This document shows, piece after piece, positions 1-8,056 of a stretch of 32,279 nt of DNA (its first letter is position 1; the number at the start of each line of letters is the position of its first letter). The stretch is from an uncultured Parvularculaceae bacterium. Its GTDB lineage: Bacteria; Pseudomonadota; Alphaproteobacteria; Caulobacterales; Parvularculaceae. A program made the translations under genes and the position numbers. The notes below the pieces were generated by a model. That model saw only the letters and a list, made by a program, of their open reading frames with translations. It ran no database searches and was not told where the DNA came from. Where the stretch lies: positions 1 through 32,279 of the forward strand of contig CALLPQ010000172.1 of the NCBI GenBank assembly GCA_938015425.1. The letters run 5' to 3'.

Positions 1-96
1 CAAAAGCCAACCCAATCGGGTGTAATTGCGCCTTTCTTCTTGGATAAAGTTGCACTAGGATTTTGCGATGGAAATCGTAATTGATGGATTTTTACC

Positions 97-747
97 ATGA
101 GCCTTGATGAAACTAATACGAATAATAAGATAAACAACAAAAAAGCTAACGATAAAACTAACGATAGCGGCGGCGAACATAAGGAAGCCCCGCGTGCGCA
201 CTTTACAGACATGGAAACTAGTACGCAAAAAGATTGGCAAACTATTGCCGGACAATATTTACCGTTTGCGGCCCAAGGGGGAAAGCGGGTGTTGGATCAT
301 TTCCGCGAGCTTGGTAATGACCATGGCGGGTTTCCTGTCAGCCGGGTGGATCATAGTATACAAACCGCGACCAGAGCCTATCGTGACGGGCGTGACGAAG
401 AATATGTTGTGTGTGCTTTGTTGCACGATATTGGTGATTTACTAGGCGCCTATAATCACCCCGATATTGCCGCCGCCATTTTAAAACCATTTGTCTCTGA
501 GCAAAACCATTGGATGGTGGCTAATCATGGTATTTTCCAGGCTTATTATTATGCCCATTACTTAGGAGGCGATAGAAACAAGAGAGATCAGTATAAAGAC
601 CACCCATATTTTCAATATACAGCTGAATTTTGCGAAAAATATGATCAAAACTCTTTTGACCCTAATTATGATAATATGCCGTTAGAGGCGTTTGAGCCAA
701 TGGTTATGAAATTATTTCAAGTGCCTAAAAATGGAATAAGTATATGA
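97..747 (+). CDS. HD-domain protein, PhnZ/TmpB-like diiron oxygenase candidate
   Basis: This 216-residue soluble protein has an HD-domain core. Visible candidate metal ligands are His86 (VDHS), His110-Asp111 (LLHDIGD), His121 (NHPD), His144 (ANHG) and Asp188 (SFDP). That six-ligand set is what the family of HD-fold mixed-valent diiron oxygenases (PhnZ, TmpB) uses, but bimetal HD phosphohydrolases have a similar set, so oxygenase versus hydrolase is not settled. As I recall PhnZ, a Tyr and a Glu just before the first His help position substrate; here that stretch reads DHGGFPVSRVDH and I see neither, suggesting another substrate. The first 30 residues are Asn/Lys-rich low complexity with a near-perfect 12-bp DNA duplication (CTAACGATAAAA type). 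The stop overlaps the MFS start as ATGA, so the two are translationally coupled. A TmpA/PhnY-like dioxygenase partner, if there is one, would lie upstream of the window. Confidence 0.8.
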   Translation: MSLDETNTNNKINNKKANDKTNDSGGEHKEAPRAHFTDMETSTQKDWQTIAGQYLPFAAQGGKRVLDHFRELGNDHGGFPVSRVDHSIQTATRAYRDGRDEEYVVCALLHDIGDLLGAYNHPDIAAAILKPFVSEQNHWMVANHGIFQAYYYAHYLGGDRNKRDQYKDHPYFQYTAEFCEKYDQNSFDPNYDNMPLEAFEPMVMKLFQVPKNGISI

Positions 748-2090
748 AGACGGAAACGGAGGCTGGCTTTGATGACCGCAAAGCGGGCTCCAAAGTGGTT
801 CCCAAGGCAGGGTTTTATCGCCTCTATGTTTTATTACTCCTTACAGCGGTTTACACATTTAATTTTATTGACCGGCAAATTATGGGTATTATTGCCCCTG
901 CCATCCAGGCGGATTTAAAACTGGCAGATTGGCAATTGGGTTTATTATTAGGCCCTGCTTTTGCGGTTCTTTATGCGGTGATGGGTATTCCTATTGCGCG
1001 ATTGGCCGACCGCTGGAACCGCGTATCGATAATTACTATTGCATTGATTTGCTGGTCGGGGTTTACGGCTTTGTCAGGCTTTGCCCAAAATTTTGGACAA
1101 TTGGCGTTGGCGCGAATTGGCGTGGGGATTGGCGAAGCAGGGGGGTCACCCCCGTCACATTCCCTGATTTCTGATTTATATCCAAAGGAAAAACGAGCGG
1201 GGGCTTTATCGGTTTATGCTCTTGGAATTCCTATCGGGATTACACTGGCTTATTTGGGAGGAGGGTGGATAACCCAAGCGGTTGGCTGGCGTGAGGCGTT
1301 TTTCCTTGTGGGTGTTCCGGGAATTGCCTTGGCTCTATTGCTAAAATTGACTGTGGCCGAACCAAAAAGAGGCCACCTGAAAAAAGGGCCCCTCAAAAAG
1401 GAAGATGGGAAACAGGCAAGCCAGATCAGTGTTTGGGAAGCAGCAAAACATCTTTTTTCAATCCGTTCTTATCGGTTGGTTGTCTGTGCCCTGACAGCGG
1501 GGTCATTTGTTTCTTATTCGGTGGGGAATTGGATTGTTGTTTTCTTCCAGCGCACACACCCTGATTTTTCAATTTATAAAGTCTTTATATGGCTTGGTAT
1601 TTTGTCGGGCACCGCATATGTCATGGGAGCGTTTTTGGGCGGGCGGATTGTCGATAGATTAGCCCTTAAAAATCGTTCCGCTTACGGCCTTGTACCGGCG
1701 GTTGCTTTTTTAATCTTGTTGCCTTGTTTTTTGATGGTGTTATGGGTTGGAAATGCGCCGATGGCTTTGGTATTTTTCTGGCCGGTAAATTTATTATTCG
1801 GAATATATCTTGGGCCTTCGTTTGCTTTAGCCCAAACCTTAGCGCCGGTTTCTATGCGTGCATTTGCGACCGCGATCTCGTTCTTTGTTATTAATTTGAT
1901 TGCCCTTGGTATGGGGCCGGCCTATATTGGTTTCATTAGTAATATTTTGAGCGATGCTTTTAATCTCGGGGATGTGCCTGGGTTACGATGGGCACTGACC
2001 AGCACTGTTATCGTATTGATGGTGAGCATTATATTATTTTGGCGGTTATCAAAATCCATTGAAGCTGATTGGAAAACATCAAGCGGATAA
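744..2090 (+). CDS. MFS transporter, spinster-type
   Basis: This 448-residue inner-membrane protein has about 12 hydrophobic helices. The first carries FNFIDRQIMG, typical of the spinster-like branch of the major facilitator superfamily. The loop between helices 2 and 3 has the MFS signature variant IPIARLADRWNR, followed by ARIGVGIGEAGGSPPSHSL in helices 4-5. It presumably exports or imports a small organic molecule; the substrate cannot be read from the sequence. Its ATG overlaps the stop of the HD protein by four bases, so the two probably act on the same compound. The cytoplasmic loop between helices 6 and 7 contains a degenerate 15-bp tandem duplication encoding GHLKK-GPLKK. The family call is firm; the role is open. 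Confidence 0.9.
   Translation: MKTETEAGFDDRKAGSKVVPKAGFYRLYVLLLLTAVYTFNFIDRQIMGIIAPAIQADLKLADWQLGLLLGPAFAVLYAVMGIPIARLADRWNRVSIITIALICWSGFTALSGFAQNFGQLALARIGVGIGEAGGSPPSHSLISDLYPKEKRAGALSVYALGIPIGITLAYLGGGWITQAVGWREAFFLVGVPGIALALLLKLTVAEPKRGHLKKGPLKKEDGKQASQISVWEAAKHLFSIRSYRLVVCALTAGSFVSYSVGNWIVVFFQRTHPDFSIYKVFIWLGILSGTAYVMGAFLGGRIVDRLALKNRSAYGLVPAVAFLILLPCFLMVLWVGNAPMALVFFWPVNLLFGIYLGPSFALAQTLAPVSMRAFATAISFFVINLIALGMGPAYIGFISNILSDAFNLGDVPGLRWALTSTVIVLMVSIILFWRLSKSIEADWKTSSG
1371..1400 (+). repeat. 15-bp degenerate tandem duplication inside MFS gene
   Basis: Two adjacent units, GGCCACCTGAAAAAA and GGGCCCCTCAAAAAG, match at 11 of 15 positions. They encode GHLKK and GPLKK in the central cytoplasmic loop. 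The period is a multiple of three, so the frame is kept. Confidence 0.5.
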
Positions 2091-2116
2091 ACCACATGAT
2101 TATGATGTGATGGCGC

Positions 2117-2155
2117 ATGAGAATGGGGTATGAGAATGGGGTATGGGAGCGGGTT
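2117..2155 (+). repeat. 13-bp tandem repeat spanning the M28 peptidase start region
   Basis: Two identical copies of ATGAGAATGGGGT are followed by a diverged third, ATGGGAGCGGGTT, and then the ATGG of the likely true start. Because 13 is not a multiple of three, each copy places an ATG in a different frame. The diverged third copy contains the Shine-Dalgarno-like GGGAG. Confidence 0.85.
2145..2149 (+). promoter_or_regulatory. Ribosome binding site deciding the M28 peptidase start
   Basis: GGGAG lies six bases before the ATG at 2156. The upstream in-frame ATG at 2117 has no comparable purine run before it, so translation most likely begins at 2156. Confidence 0.6.
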
Positions 2156-4522
2156 ATGGTTAAAAAATTTGTATCTATAGAGAAACAAGATTTTATAAAA
2201 CTCATTATTCCTGGTGTGTTGCTGTTCATATTTATGATCGGGGGCCATTTTACCCAACCGGGGAAAGTTCGCCTGAATAATAAAACCGATCATTTTGATA
2301 CGCACCGTGCCCTAGAGCGAATAGAATTTATTTTGGGAGACGAGCAACCGCACCCTGTTGATAGTCCGGCCAATGATCAAATCAGAGAGCGTTTACTACA
2401 GCAGATCGAGAGTTTGGGATTAACGCCGATTATTACATCCTCGCCCATTTGTTACTCTCGGCCCACCTTGACCTACAATGTGTGTACGCAGGTCAAAAAT
2501 GTTTCCTTTATGCTTAAGCCGAATGTACCGGAGGTAACTAATGTATCGGAGGAAACCCAAAAGGGAAATGTAATATTAGCCACCAGCCATTATGATAGTG
2601 TTGGCGCGGGCCCGGGGGCGGGAGATGCCCAAATGGGGGTGGCTGTGTTGTTAGAGGCGGCGTTTCATTTGTCTAAAGAGGAGCGCAAACGCCCCATTTT
2701 ATTTTTAATAACCGATGGAGAAGAAGCGGGCCTGTTGGGTGCGCGCGCCTTTGCGCAATTTGATCCGCGCATGCAAACGGTTAGCACGATCATCAATTTT
2801 GAAGCCCGTGGCACTTCTGGTCCCGCTTATATGTTTGAAACCAGCCAGCCCAATGGCCGTGTGATTCCGGCCTTTATGAAGCGGGCCAAAAGTCCTGCGG
2901 CCAATTCGGTGATGGCCGCAGTTTATGAGCGTTTGCCCAATTCTACGGATGTGGCTGTTTATTTGCCCGATGGCTATGAAGCATTGAATTTTGCGGTGAT
3001 AGGCAATGAAACCTATTATCACACACCTTTGGATAATCTTGAGAATTTAAGCTTACCCTCATTACAACATATGGGGGACTTGGGGTTATCTACTTTACGC
3101 ACATTCAGCCAAGATGAAGACGCATTCGGAAATGATAACAAGCTGATTTATTCCGATATATTCACTATGGGGATGATTGCATTGCCGCAATGGGTGTCGA
3201 TACCTGTCTTAGGTCTTGGTGTGATTGCGGGGCTATTGGGTTTTTGGCAGGTCTCGCGCCTTTCATCAGATAGATTATCCATTGCTTATAAGATACGTGT
3301 TTTTGTGACGCCTTTATTGATTGTAGGTGTGGCGGGCTTATTATCCTATGGGTTACAATTTACTATCGGGGCATTTCGGGTTGAGCCCGATTATTGGCGT
3401 GCCTACGCATGGGCCAGCCATGGCTGGTCCGTGATGGTCGCAATCATCAGTGCTTTTATTGTCCCCAAATTTATGGGCTCGAAAGTCAATCGTTTGCACT
3501 TACTGACAATAGGGTGGGTTTGGTTTTGTATTTTCGGTCTTGTTCTTGCTTGGTTATTGCCGGGGGCTGCAATTTTATTCGTACCCGCAGCAATATTGTT
3601 TATTGTGGGTGTGTTTTCCGCAATATTTGGCATGCCTAAGGCTATTATTCTGGAAATTGCGGCAGCCTTGATCGCCTTGGTGTTTCTTGTTCCTACGGTG
3701 ACAACTTTGGGCACAGCAATGGGGTATGATATTGCTTTTGTCATTTCTATTTTGACGGCTCTGGCACTGTTACCATGGATAGCCGTGTTAACACCCATTA
3801 CCAAGCCTGACCAACCACAAACTTTAACACAATCTTTGAAACACTCTTTGCCGCTTTATACGGGATTAAGTGTGTTAATTGGGTTTGTGGTTTTGTCAGC
3901 CATTTTGCCCGCCTATTCGAAAAAACTGCCACGCCATTTAAATATTGTTACCTTGATCGACCATGATTTGAAAAAAGCTTTTGTGACTTTTGGGGGAGGC
4001 AGTCCCCTACCCAAAGGGATGGAAGAAGCCGGAAAATTTTCTGGTCCTGATAATATTATCCCTGCCGTCTCGGGGCGGGTTTGGCATCATGAAAGTGATT
4101 ATGGGGTGGCTATCTCCTCTCAAGGGGAGGGGCCAAAACTCACCGTTTTAAAGGATTTTATTACCGAAAATGGCGAGCGCGAAGTGATAATTTCATTAGC
4201 CCTGCAAAATACCCAAAGATTGGATATTCGAATTCCTGATGCGGCTCAGTTAAAGTCATTCGAGTTTGACGGAATTACCCAGATATTAAGCCCTACAGAC
4301 CAAAGCCGGAATGATAAGCTTTTTCGGTGTTTGGGACAGTCTTGCCATAAAAAGAGCCTTAAATTCACCCTTGGAAATCCTAAATCCCATGAATGGATTA
4401 TTAATGCCAGCCAGTATGGTGCGGGTGAAACCGGGGCAGCTTTTGCGAAGGGGCGTCCTGCTGAAGCAATTCCAAGGCAAGCGGGTGATCGGGTTGTGCA
4501 TATTAAACGTATTCAACTTTGA
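2156..4522 (+). CDS. M28 family zinc metallopeptidase with C-terminal multi-pass membrane half
   Basis: With the start at 2156 the protein has 788 residues (801 in the track). One membrane helix near residues 15-32 is followed by an M28 aminopeptidase domain. The co-catalytic zinc ligands are visible: His145 (SHYDS), the bridging Asp157 (GAGDA), Glu189-Glu190 (DGEEAG), the Glu of NFEARG and the His of YYHTPLDN. The second half has about eight hydrophobic helices and ends in a soluble, probably extracytoplasmic domain. This resembles the ERMP1/Pff1-like arrangement of M28 peptidases tethered to a polytopic membrane region. It should cleave amino acids or small peptides outside the inner membrane; the substrate is unknown. 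It lies 65 bases after the MFS gene and could be cotranscribed. Family and active site are well supported, the physiological role is not. Confidence 0.88.
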   Translation: MVKKFVSIEKQDFIKLIIPGVLLFIFMIGGHFTQPGKVRLNNKTDHFDTHRALERIEFILGDEQPHPVDSPANDQIRERLLQQIESLGLTPIITSSPICYSRPTLTYNVCTQVKNVSFMLKPNVPEVTNVSEETQKGNVILATSHYDSVGAGPGAGDAQMGVAVLLEAAFHLSKEERKRPILFLITDGEEAGLLGARAFAQFDPRMQTVSTIINFEARGTSGPAYMFETSQPNGRVIPAFMKRAKSPAANSVMAAVYERLPNSTDVAVYLPDGYEALNFAVIGNETYYHTPLDNLENLSLPSLQHMGDLGLSTLRTFSQDEDAFGNDNKLIYSDIFTMGMIALPQWVSIPVLGLGVIAGLLGFWQVSRLSSDRLSIAYKIRVFVTPLLIVGVAGLLSYGLQFTIGAFRVEPDYWRAYAWASHGWSVMVAIISAFIVPKFMGSKVNRLHLLTIGWVWFCIFGLVLAWLLPGAAILFVPAAILFIVGVFSAIFGMPKAIILEIAAALIALVFLVPTVTTLGTAMGYDIAFVISILTALALLPWIAVLTPITKPDQPQTLTQSLKHSLPLYTGLSVLIGFVVLSAILPAYSKKLPRHLNIVTLIDHDLKKAFVTFGGGSPLPKGMEEAGKFSGPDNIIPAVSGRVWHHESDYGVAISSQGEGPKLTVLKDFITENGEREVIISLALQNTQRLDIRIPDAAQLKSFEFDGITQILSPTDQSRNDKLFRCLGQSCHKKSLKFTLGNPKSHEWIINASQYGAGETGAAFAKGRPAEAIPRQAGDRVVHIKRIQL

Positions 4523-4792
4523 TAGAGTGTGCGATTACCAGCTTTTTTTGGTTAATGGTCCCCCTGATGTGATGTATGCGGTGTTTTATAAACCCGTTTT
4601 TATGGGCGATTACTACCTATCTTATATCACCTATTGGGTGTGTGAAATCCTTTATGGTTTGTTTATAGATGAACGTTTGCAAAATGGGTTTAAACGGAAC
4701 AGATTTTGCACATACCTATTATTGATTAAGACTTCTAGTTAAAAGAGCATAAAATATAAGGGGCATTAAATGTTCCTTTAAGGCTAAAATGT

Positions 4793-5782
4793 ATGTCGAC
4801 CAGTAACGGAATAAAGTTTTTTGCCGGAAAATTACCCTCGTTTTCTGCCATTGGGTATTTCGCGCGCAAGATAAAAACGCGCCCTTTTCTGCCTGACTAT
4901 TCGGGTCAAACATGGTTAATCACCGGGGCATCAGACGGTATTGGGGCAGCGATGGCGCAAGAGGCCGCATTAGCGGGGGCGCGCGTCATTACGGTTGCTC
5001 GCTCGCAAGATAAAATGATGGCATTAAAAAAGTTTGTCGCCTCATACCGTTCTTTTGAACTAGGGCCATCACGCTATGGCAAATCAATTGGCTCTATCTT
5101 GACTGCACCAGCTGATTTATCGTCCATGGGTGATATTCAGCAGTTGGTTGAAACGTTACAACGCAAAGTAAAAATTGATGTACTGATTAATAATGTAGGA
5201 ATTCTAAACAATCAACACCGCGCCTCTCCAGATGGATTTGAACAAAGTTACGCGGTTAATTTGCTGGGGCAATATTTTTTAACGGAACTAATATTTCATA
5301 AAAATGTTTTTGCGCGCTCTCCCTTAATTATCAATATGTCTTCTGGTGGGCTTTATAATGTCGGATTAAATGCTAGATTTTTAAACCAACCCGCTAAAAA
5401 TTTTGATGGTATGCTGGCTTATGCTTCCCATAAGAGGGCGCAGATAACCCTGACGGACCATTGGCGGCGCTCTAGCATGGGTGAAGAACGGTTTGTCTAT
5501 ACGATGCATCCCGGGTGGGTGCGTACAAGCGGGGTGGCCACCAGTTTGCCGGAATTTTCAAAAACCCTTGGCGCTATATTGCGTACTCCAATGCAGGGGG
5601 GAGAGACAGCATTATGGCTTGCCCAAAGACGCCCGGGCACTGGAGAAAATGTTATCTGGTTTGATCGCAAGCAGCGCCCTGCCCATATTTATCGCCATAC
5701 CCGTATGCCGGAAATAACCGGTGAAGAATTAATCGATCGGTTAGATTTTCATTTAAAGAAAATCAATATGTACCCTTTATAA
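4793..5782 (+). CDS. Short-chain dehydrogenase/reductase (SDR)
   Basis: This 329-residue Rossmann-fold oxidoreductase has the nucleotide-binding TGASDGIG at residues 44-51, NNVG at about 133-136, a serine in NMSSGG (183-184) and the catalytic YASHK (Tyr210, Lys214). The roughly 35-residue extension before the Rossmann strand and the sequence around VTVARS and MHPGWVRTSGV fit the DHRS12-like branch of SDRs, which act on lipid or steroid-like alcohols and ketones, but no substrate can be assigned. AAGG sits a few bases before the ATG. It follows a 270-bp gap in which I see no gene and ends 16 bp before the convergent LysM gene. Confidence 0.88.
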   Translation: MSTSNGIKFFAGKLPSFSAIGYFARKIKTRPFLPDYSGQTWLITGASDGIGAAMAQEAALAGARVITVARSQDKMMALKKFVASYRSFELGPSRYGKSIGSILTAPADLSSMGDIQQLVETLQRKVKIDVLINNVGILNNQHRASPDGFEQSYAVNLLGQYFLTELIFHKNVFARSPLIINMSSGGLYNVGLNARFLNQPAKNFDGMLAYASHKRAQITLTDHWRRSSMGEERFVYTMHPGWVRTSGVATSLPEFSKTLGAILRTPMQGGETALWLAQRRPGTGENVIWFDRKQRPAHIYRHTRMPEITGEELIDRLDFHLKKINMYPL

Positions 5783-5797
5783 TTTGATGTATTCTCT

Positions 5798-6757
5798 TTA
5801 ATTTTGTGTTTCTTCATCGTCGGGGACTGAAAAAATCTGCCCCGGGAAAATTAAATCCGGATCGCGGATTTGATCGATATTGGCTTGATAAATCACTGTA
5901 TATTGCGCTCCGGTTCCATAGGCACGTCTTGCAATACGCCATAGACTATTACCCGGTTGAACAATCACCCGCCCATCGCGGAGTTCAATCTGGTCCGAGG
6001 TGGCCCGTTCGAAAGGAAGTTCGATCACGTAAAGGGGGCGTCTCTCTTCATCATACTGAATAATTAGAAGTGTATAAATACCCGGTGCCATAGCGCTTGT
6101 TAAAGTCCAATTGCCCGTTGCATCAGAAGTGACAATGCCAACACTTTGCCGGTTCGCCAAAACTTCCACCCGTCTATTGGGTTCGGCTCTGCCGGAAAAA
6201 ATAACGCTTTCCGAATTATCATAGTCAATAGAATCAAGACTTAGAGGACCATAGCCGGCATCGCGATCCGTTGGGGTTTGTAATACCTGGGTTGCCCCCC
6301 CGGGTGTGGTTCTTACGACCAGTGGGCGCTCACCCGCTTCGGGCACATAAATTACAATTGTTTCTTCAGATTGAATGACCAACCCCGTCACCGTGGTCAT
6401 GGAAAGCGCAAGTTCGACCGTGCCGGAGGTCAAGGGTGTGTCGGTGGAGATAACCCATGAGCCATTAGATTCGATTTCAGTTGAGGCGATAGGATCGCTA
6501 TTGGCGAGCAGCTCGATCGTTGCTCCGCCTTCTCCGCGGCCAGCAATAACCGCAAACCCGTCACGTCCCACACGGACTAGATCAAAGCTAGGGGGGACAA
6601 CGTCAAGTACCGCTGGTTGCTCCGGCGTATCTTGAGGCTGAGGGCTGGTTTGTTGGGTGGGTGTTGGTTCAGGGCCCAATAGTTGAAACCTGTCAACGGC
6701 TTTCCATGTGATAAACCCTAGAATGATCAGCAATAAGAGTAAAATCAGATATCGCAT
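5798..6757 (-). CDS. Membrane-anchored LysM domain protein with Ig-like repeats
   Basis: This 319-residue protein starts with an N-terminal membrane helix (YLILLLLLIILGFITW) and a Pro/Gln/Thr-rich linker of about 25 residues. Two extracytoplasmic beta-rich modules follow, around residues 55-135 and 170-245, with Ig/big-like motifs such as GRGEGGATIELLAN and GRAEPNRRVEVLAN. A C-terminal LysM lies at about 265-314 (PGNSLWRIARRAYG, ending in FPGQIFSVP). LysM modules bind peptidoglycan glycan chains, so the protein probably bridges membrane and cell wall. No catalytic domain is present. It is transcribed alone. The 280 bp upstream carry the tandem repeats at 6790-6853. Confidence 0.88.
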   Translation of the reverse strand: MRYLILLLLLIILGFITWKAVDRFQLLGPEPTPTQQTSPQPQDTPEQPAVLDVVPPSFDLVRVGRDGFAVIAGRGEGGATIELLANSDPIASTEIESNGSWVISTDTPLTSGTVELALSMTTVTGLVIQSEETIVIYVPEAGERPLVVRTTPGGATQVLQTPTDRDAGYGPLSLDSIDYDNSESVIFSGRAEPNRRVEVLANRQSVGIVTSDATGNWTLTSAMAPGIYTLLIIQYDEERRPLYVIELPFERATSDQIELRDGRVIVQPGNSLWRIARRAYGTGAQYTVIYQANIDQIRDPDLIFPGQIFSVPDDEETQN

Positions 6758-6789
6758 GATGGCTTGTTCCTGTTATTTTGTGTCGATCT

Positions 6790-6853
6790 AGTCTCGACGA
6801 AATATAGTCTTGACGAAATATAACCTTGATAAAATTAAGCCTTAACAAGGTTA
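6790..6853. repeat. Four-unit 16-bp degenerate tandem repeat
   Basis: The units are AGTCTCGACGAAATAT, AGTCTTGACGAAATAT, AACCTTGATAAAATTA and AGCCTTAACAAGGTTA. Units 1 and 2 differ at one position and similarity decays along the array. The last two also contain an 8-bp inverted repeat, TAACCTTG (6821-6828) against CAAGGTTA (6846-6853). Confidence 0.85.
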
Positions 6854-6893
6854 AGATGCACCAAAGTCAGTATATCAAAGATTTGGTTTTAAT

Positions 6894-6952
6894 ACCAATA
6901 GATGAGTTCCCCTAAATGGGTTCCAATTGAGGAGCACCAATAAATCAGTTCC
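6894..6952. repeat. Separated 17-bp direct repeat pair
   Basis: ACCAATAGATGAGTTCC at 6894-6910 and ACCAATAAATCAGTTCC at 6936-6952 match at 15 of 17 positions, with starts 42 bp apart. They lie between the divergent LysM and LOG genes and may be paired binding sites or decayed duplication products. Confidence 0.7.
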
Positions 6953-7049
6953 ATAAACCAATTTGACTTTACCGATTAGAATTTGTCTCTACAATAGCCC
7001 GAATCATGAGCAATAAGCAAAACCTTCCTTTTTAAAATTGAAAAATACT

Positions 7050-7604
7050 ATGAAAACAATCTGTGTATATTGCGGGTCCCAGTTTGGGGATGAACCTGCC
7101 TTTAGAAAAGCAGCGCATACGATCGGTAAAATGGCGGCCCAAGCGGGCTGGCGTGTGGTTTATGGCGGCGGCGATATGGGTTTAATGGGTGAAACCGCCA
7201 TCAGTGCCCGTGATGCGGGCGGGGATGTATACGGCATTATCCCCCAGTTTCTAATCGAAAAAGAGGGGGTTTTGCGGGATGTTGAACATAAGATTGTTGA
7301 CACCATGCATGAACGCAAAATGCTGATGTTTGAAGAGTCCGATGTTTTTTGTACCTTGCCCGGCGGCATTGGCACATTGGAAGAGATCATTGAAACCTTG
7401 TCTTGGGCGCGTTTATCCTTACATCAAAAACCGATGATTATTGCCAATATAAACGGATTCTGGTCACCACTGAAAGAGTTGCTTAGTCACGTCGTATCAC
7501 GGCAATTTGCGCCGGAAAGTATGATGGACAGTATCCAGTTTATTGATCAGGCTGAAGATGTCATTAAGGCCGCCGAAGCCGCTTTGTTACGCAATAAAGC
7601 GTGA
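7050..7604 (+). CDS. LOG family protein (TIGR00730), nucleotide 5'-monophosphate phosphoribohydrolase
   Basis: This 184-residue Rossmann-like enzyme of the lysine-decarboxylase-like/LOG family has CVYCGSQFG near the N-terminus and the hallmark PGGIGTLEE motif about two thirds of the way along, with GGGDMGLMG and MHERKM between them. Characterised members hydrolyse cytokinin riboside or other nucleoside 5'-monophosphates to free base and ribose 5-phosphate. In bacteria the cellular role is usually nucleotide salvage or clean-up. The track begins at a TTG at 7038; the ATG at 7050 is a more likely start because conserved sequence begins right after it. Neither has a clear Shine-Dalgarno. A small ribbon-helix-helix gene follows 32 bp later. 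Confidence 0.9.
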   Translation: MKTICVYCGSQFGDEPAFRKAAHTIGKMAAQAGWRVVYGGGDMGLMGETAISARDAGGDVYGIIPQFLIEKEGVLRDVEHKIVDTMHERKMLMFEESDVFCTLPGGIGTLEEIIETLSWARLSLHQKPMIIANINGFWSPLKELLSHVVSRQFAPESMMDSIQFIDQAEDVIKAAEAALLRNKA

Positions 7605-7636
7605 TCATTATAAAAAAATAATCGAGTAGGCGAAGC

Positions 7637-7903
7637 ATGATGCAAAAACGCTCTATCTCTATTCAGGGGCACCGCACCAGCCTGTTATTAGAAGATGAAT
7701 TCTGGGAGCAATTGGAGCGGATTGCAAAAGTAAAATCATTATCAGTGCCAGCTTTAATTGCCTTGATCGACCGCCAACGGGTTCGCGGTAATGAGGGAAA
7801 TGATGGTGACACTTTATCCCGATCATTTTCTTCAACGTCTTTGGCCTCGGCCTTGCGTGTTTATGTGTTGACTGATTTGCGTGATGGATTAACGGTCGGT
7901 TAG
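7637..7903 (+). CDS. Ribbon-helix-helix domain protein (RHH_4 type)
   Basis: This 88-residue protein begins KRSISIQGHRTSLLLEDEFWEQL and later reads LSVPALIALIDRQR and LASALRVYVLTDLR. It matches the RHH_4 family (PF13467 as I recall it), common in alphaproteobacteria: a short beta-strand for DNA-groove contact followed by two helices. Most members are uncharacterised putative DNA-binding proteins. It may form a bicistronic unit with the LOG gene 32 bp upstream. Two adjacent ATG codons could start it and I cannot choose between them. No target operator can be proposed. Confidence 0.85.
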   Translation: MMQKRSISIQGHRTSLLLEDEFWEQLERIAKVKSLSVPALIALIDRQRVRGNEGNDGDTLSRSFSSTSLASALRVYVLTDLRDGLTVG

Positions 7904-7955
7904 GCCATTATAAAAGCGGGCTCTAAATTGGAAGATCCGGGGCGTGATTTTGCGT

Positions 7956-7987
7956 GTCTATGAATTTGCAAGTCTGTGAATTTCTTA
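7956..7987. repeat. Two-unit 16-bp degenerate tandem repeat
   Basis: GTCTATGAATTTGCAA is followed directly by GTCTGTGAATTTCTTA, 12 of 16 identical. It lies in the 153-bp gap before the serine hydrolase gene. Confidence 0.75.
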
Positions 7988-8056
7988 AGCGACTTGCTAT
8001 TCTTGTTTTGCTTATCGGGTTTGTTTTTGGTAGTTTGCTAAAAAATAGGAGCCCTT

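Larger units (their letters stand above)
6758..7049. other. Divergent intergenic region rich in short repeats
   Basis: These 292 bp separate the LysM gene (-) from the LOG-family gene (+) and must hold both promoters. I see a four-unit 16-bp degenerate tandem repeat at 6790-6853 and a separated direct repeat, ACCAATAGATGAGTTCC (6894-6910) with ACCAATAAATCAGTTCC (6936-6952). No convincing promoter hexamers or small ORF stand out. Confidence 0.6.

Noticed and set aside
1922-2305. 127-residue minus-strand ORF across the MFS/M28 boundary
   Set aside because: It is antisense to two supported genes, with no motif and an odd composition.
4311-4742. 143-residue plus-strand ORF overlapping the end of the M28 gene
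   Set aside because: Most of it is a frame shadow of the M28 peptidase; the remainder in the gap shows no recognisable domain or ribosome site.
6790-6853. CRISPR array
   Set aside because: Units are directly adjacent with no spacers and they diverge; no cas genes are present.
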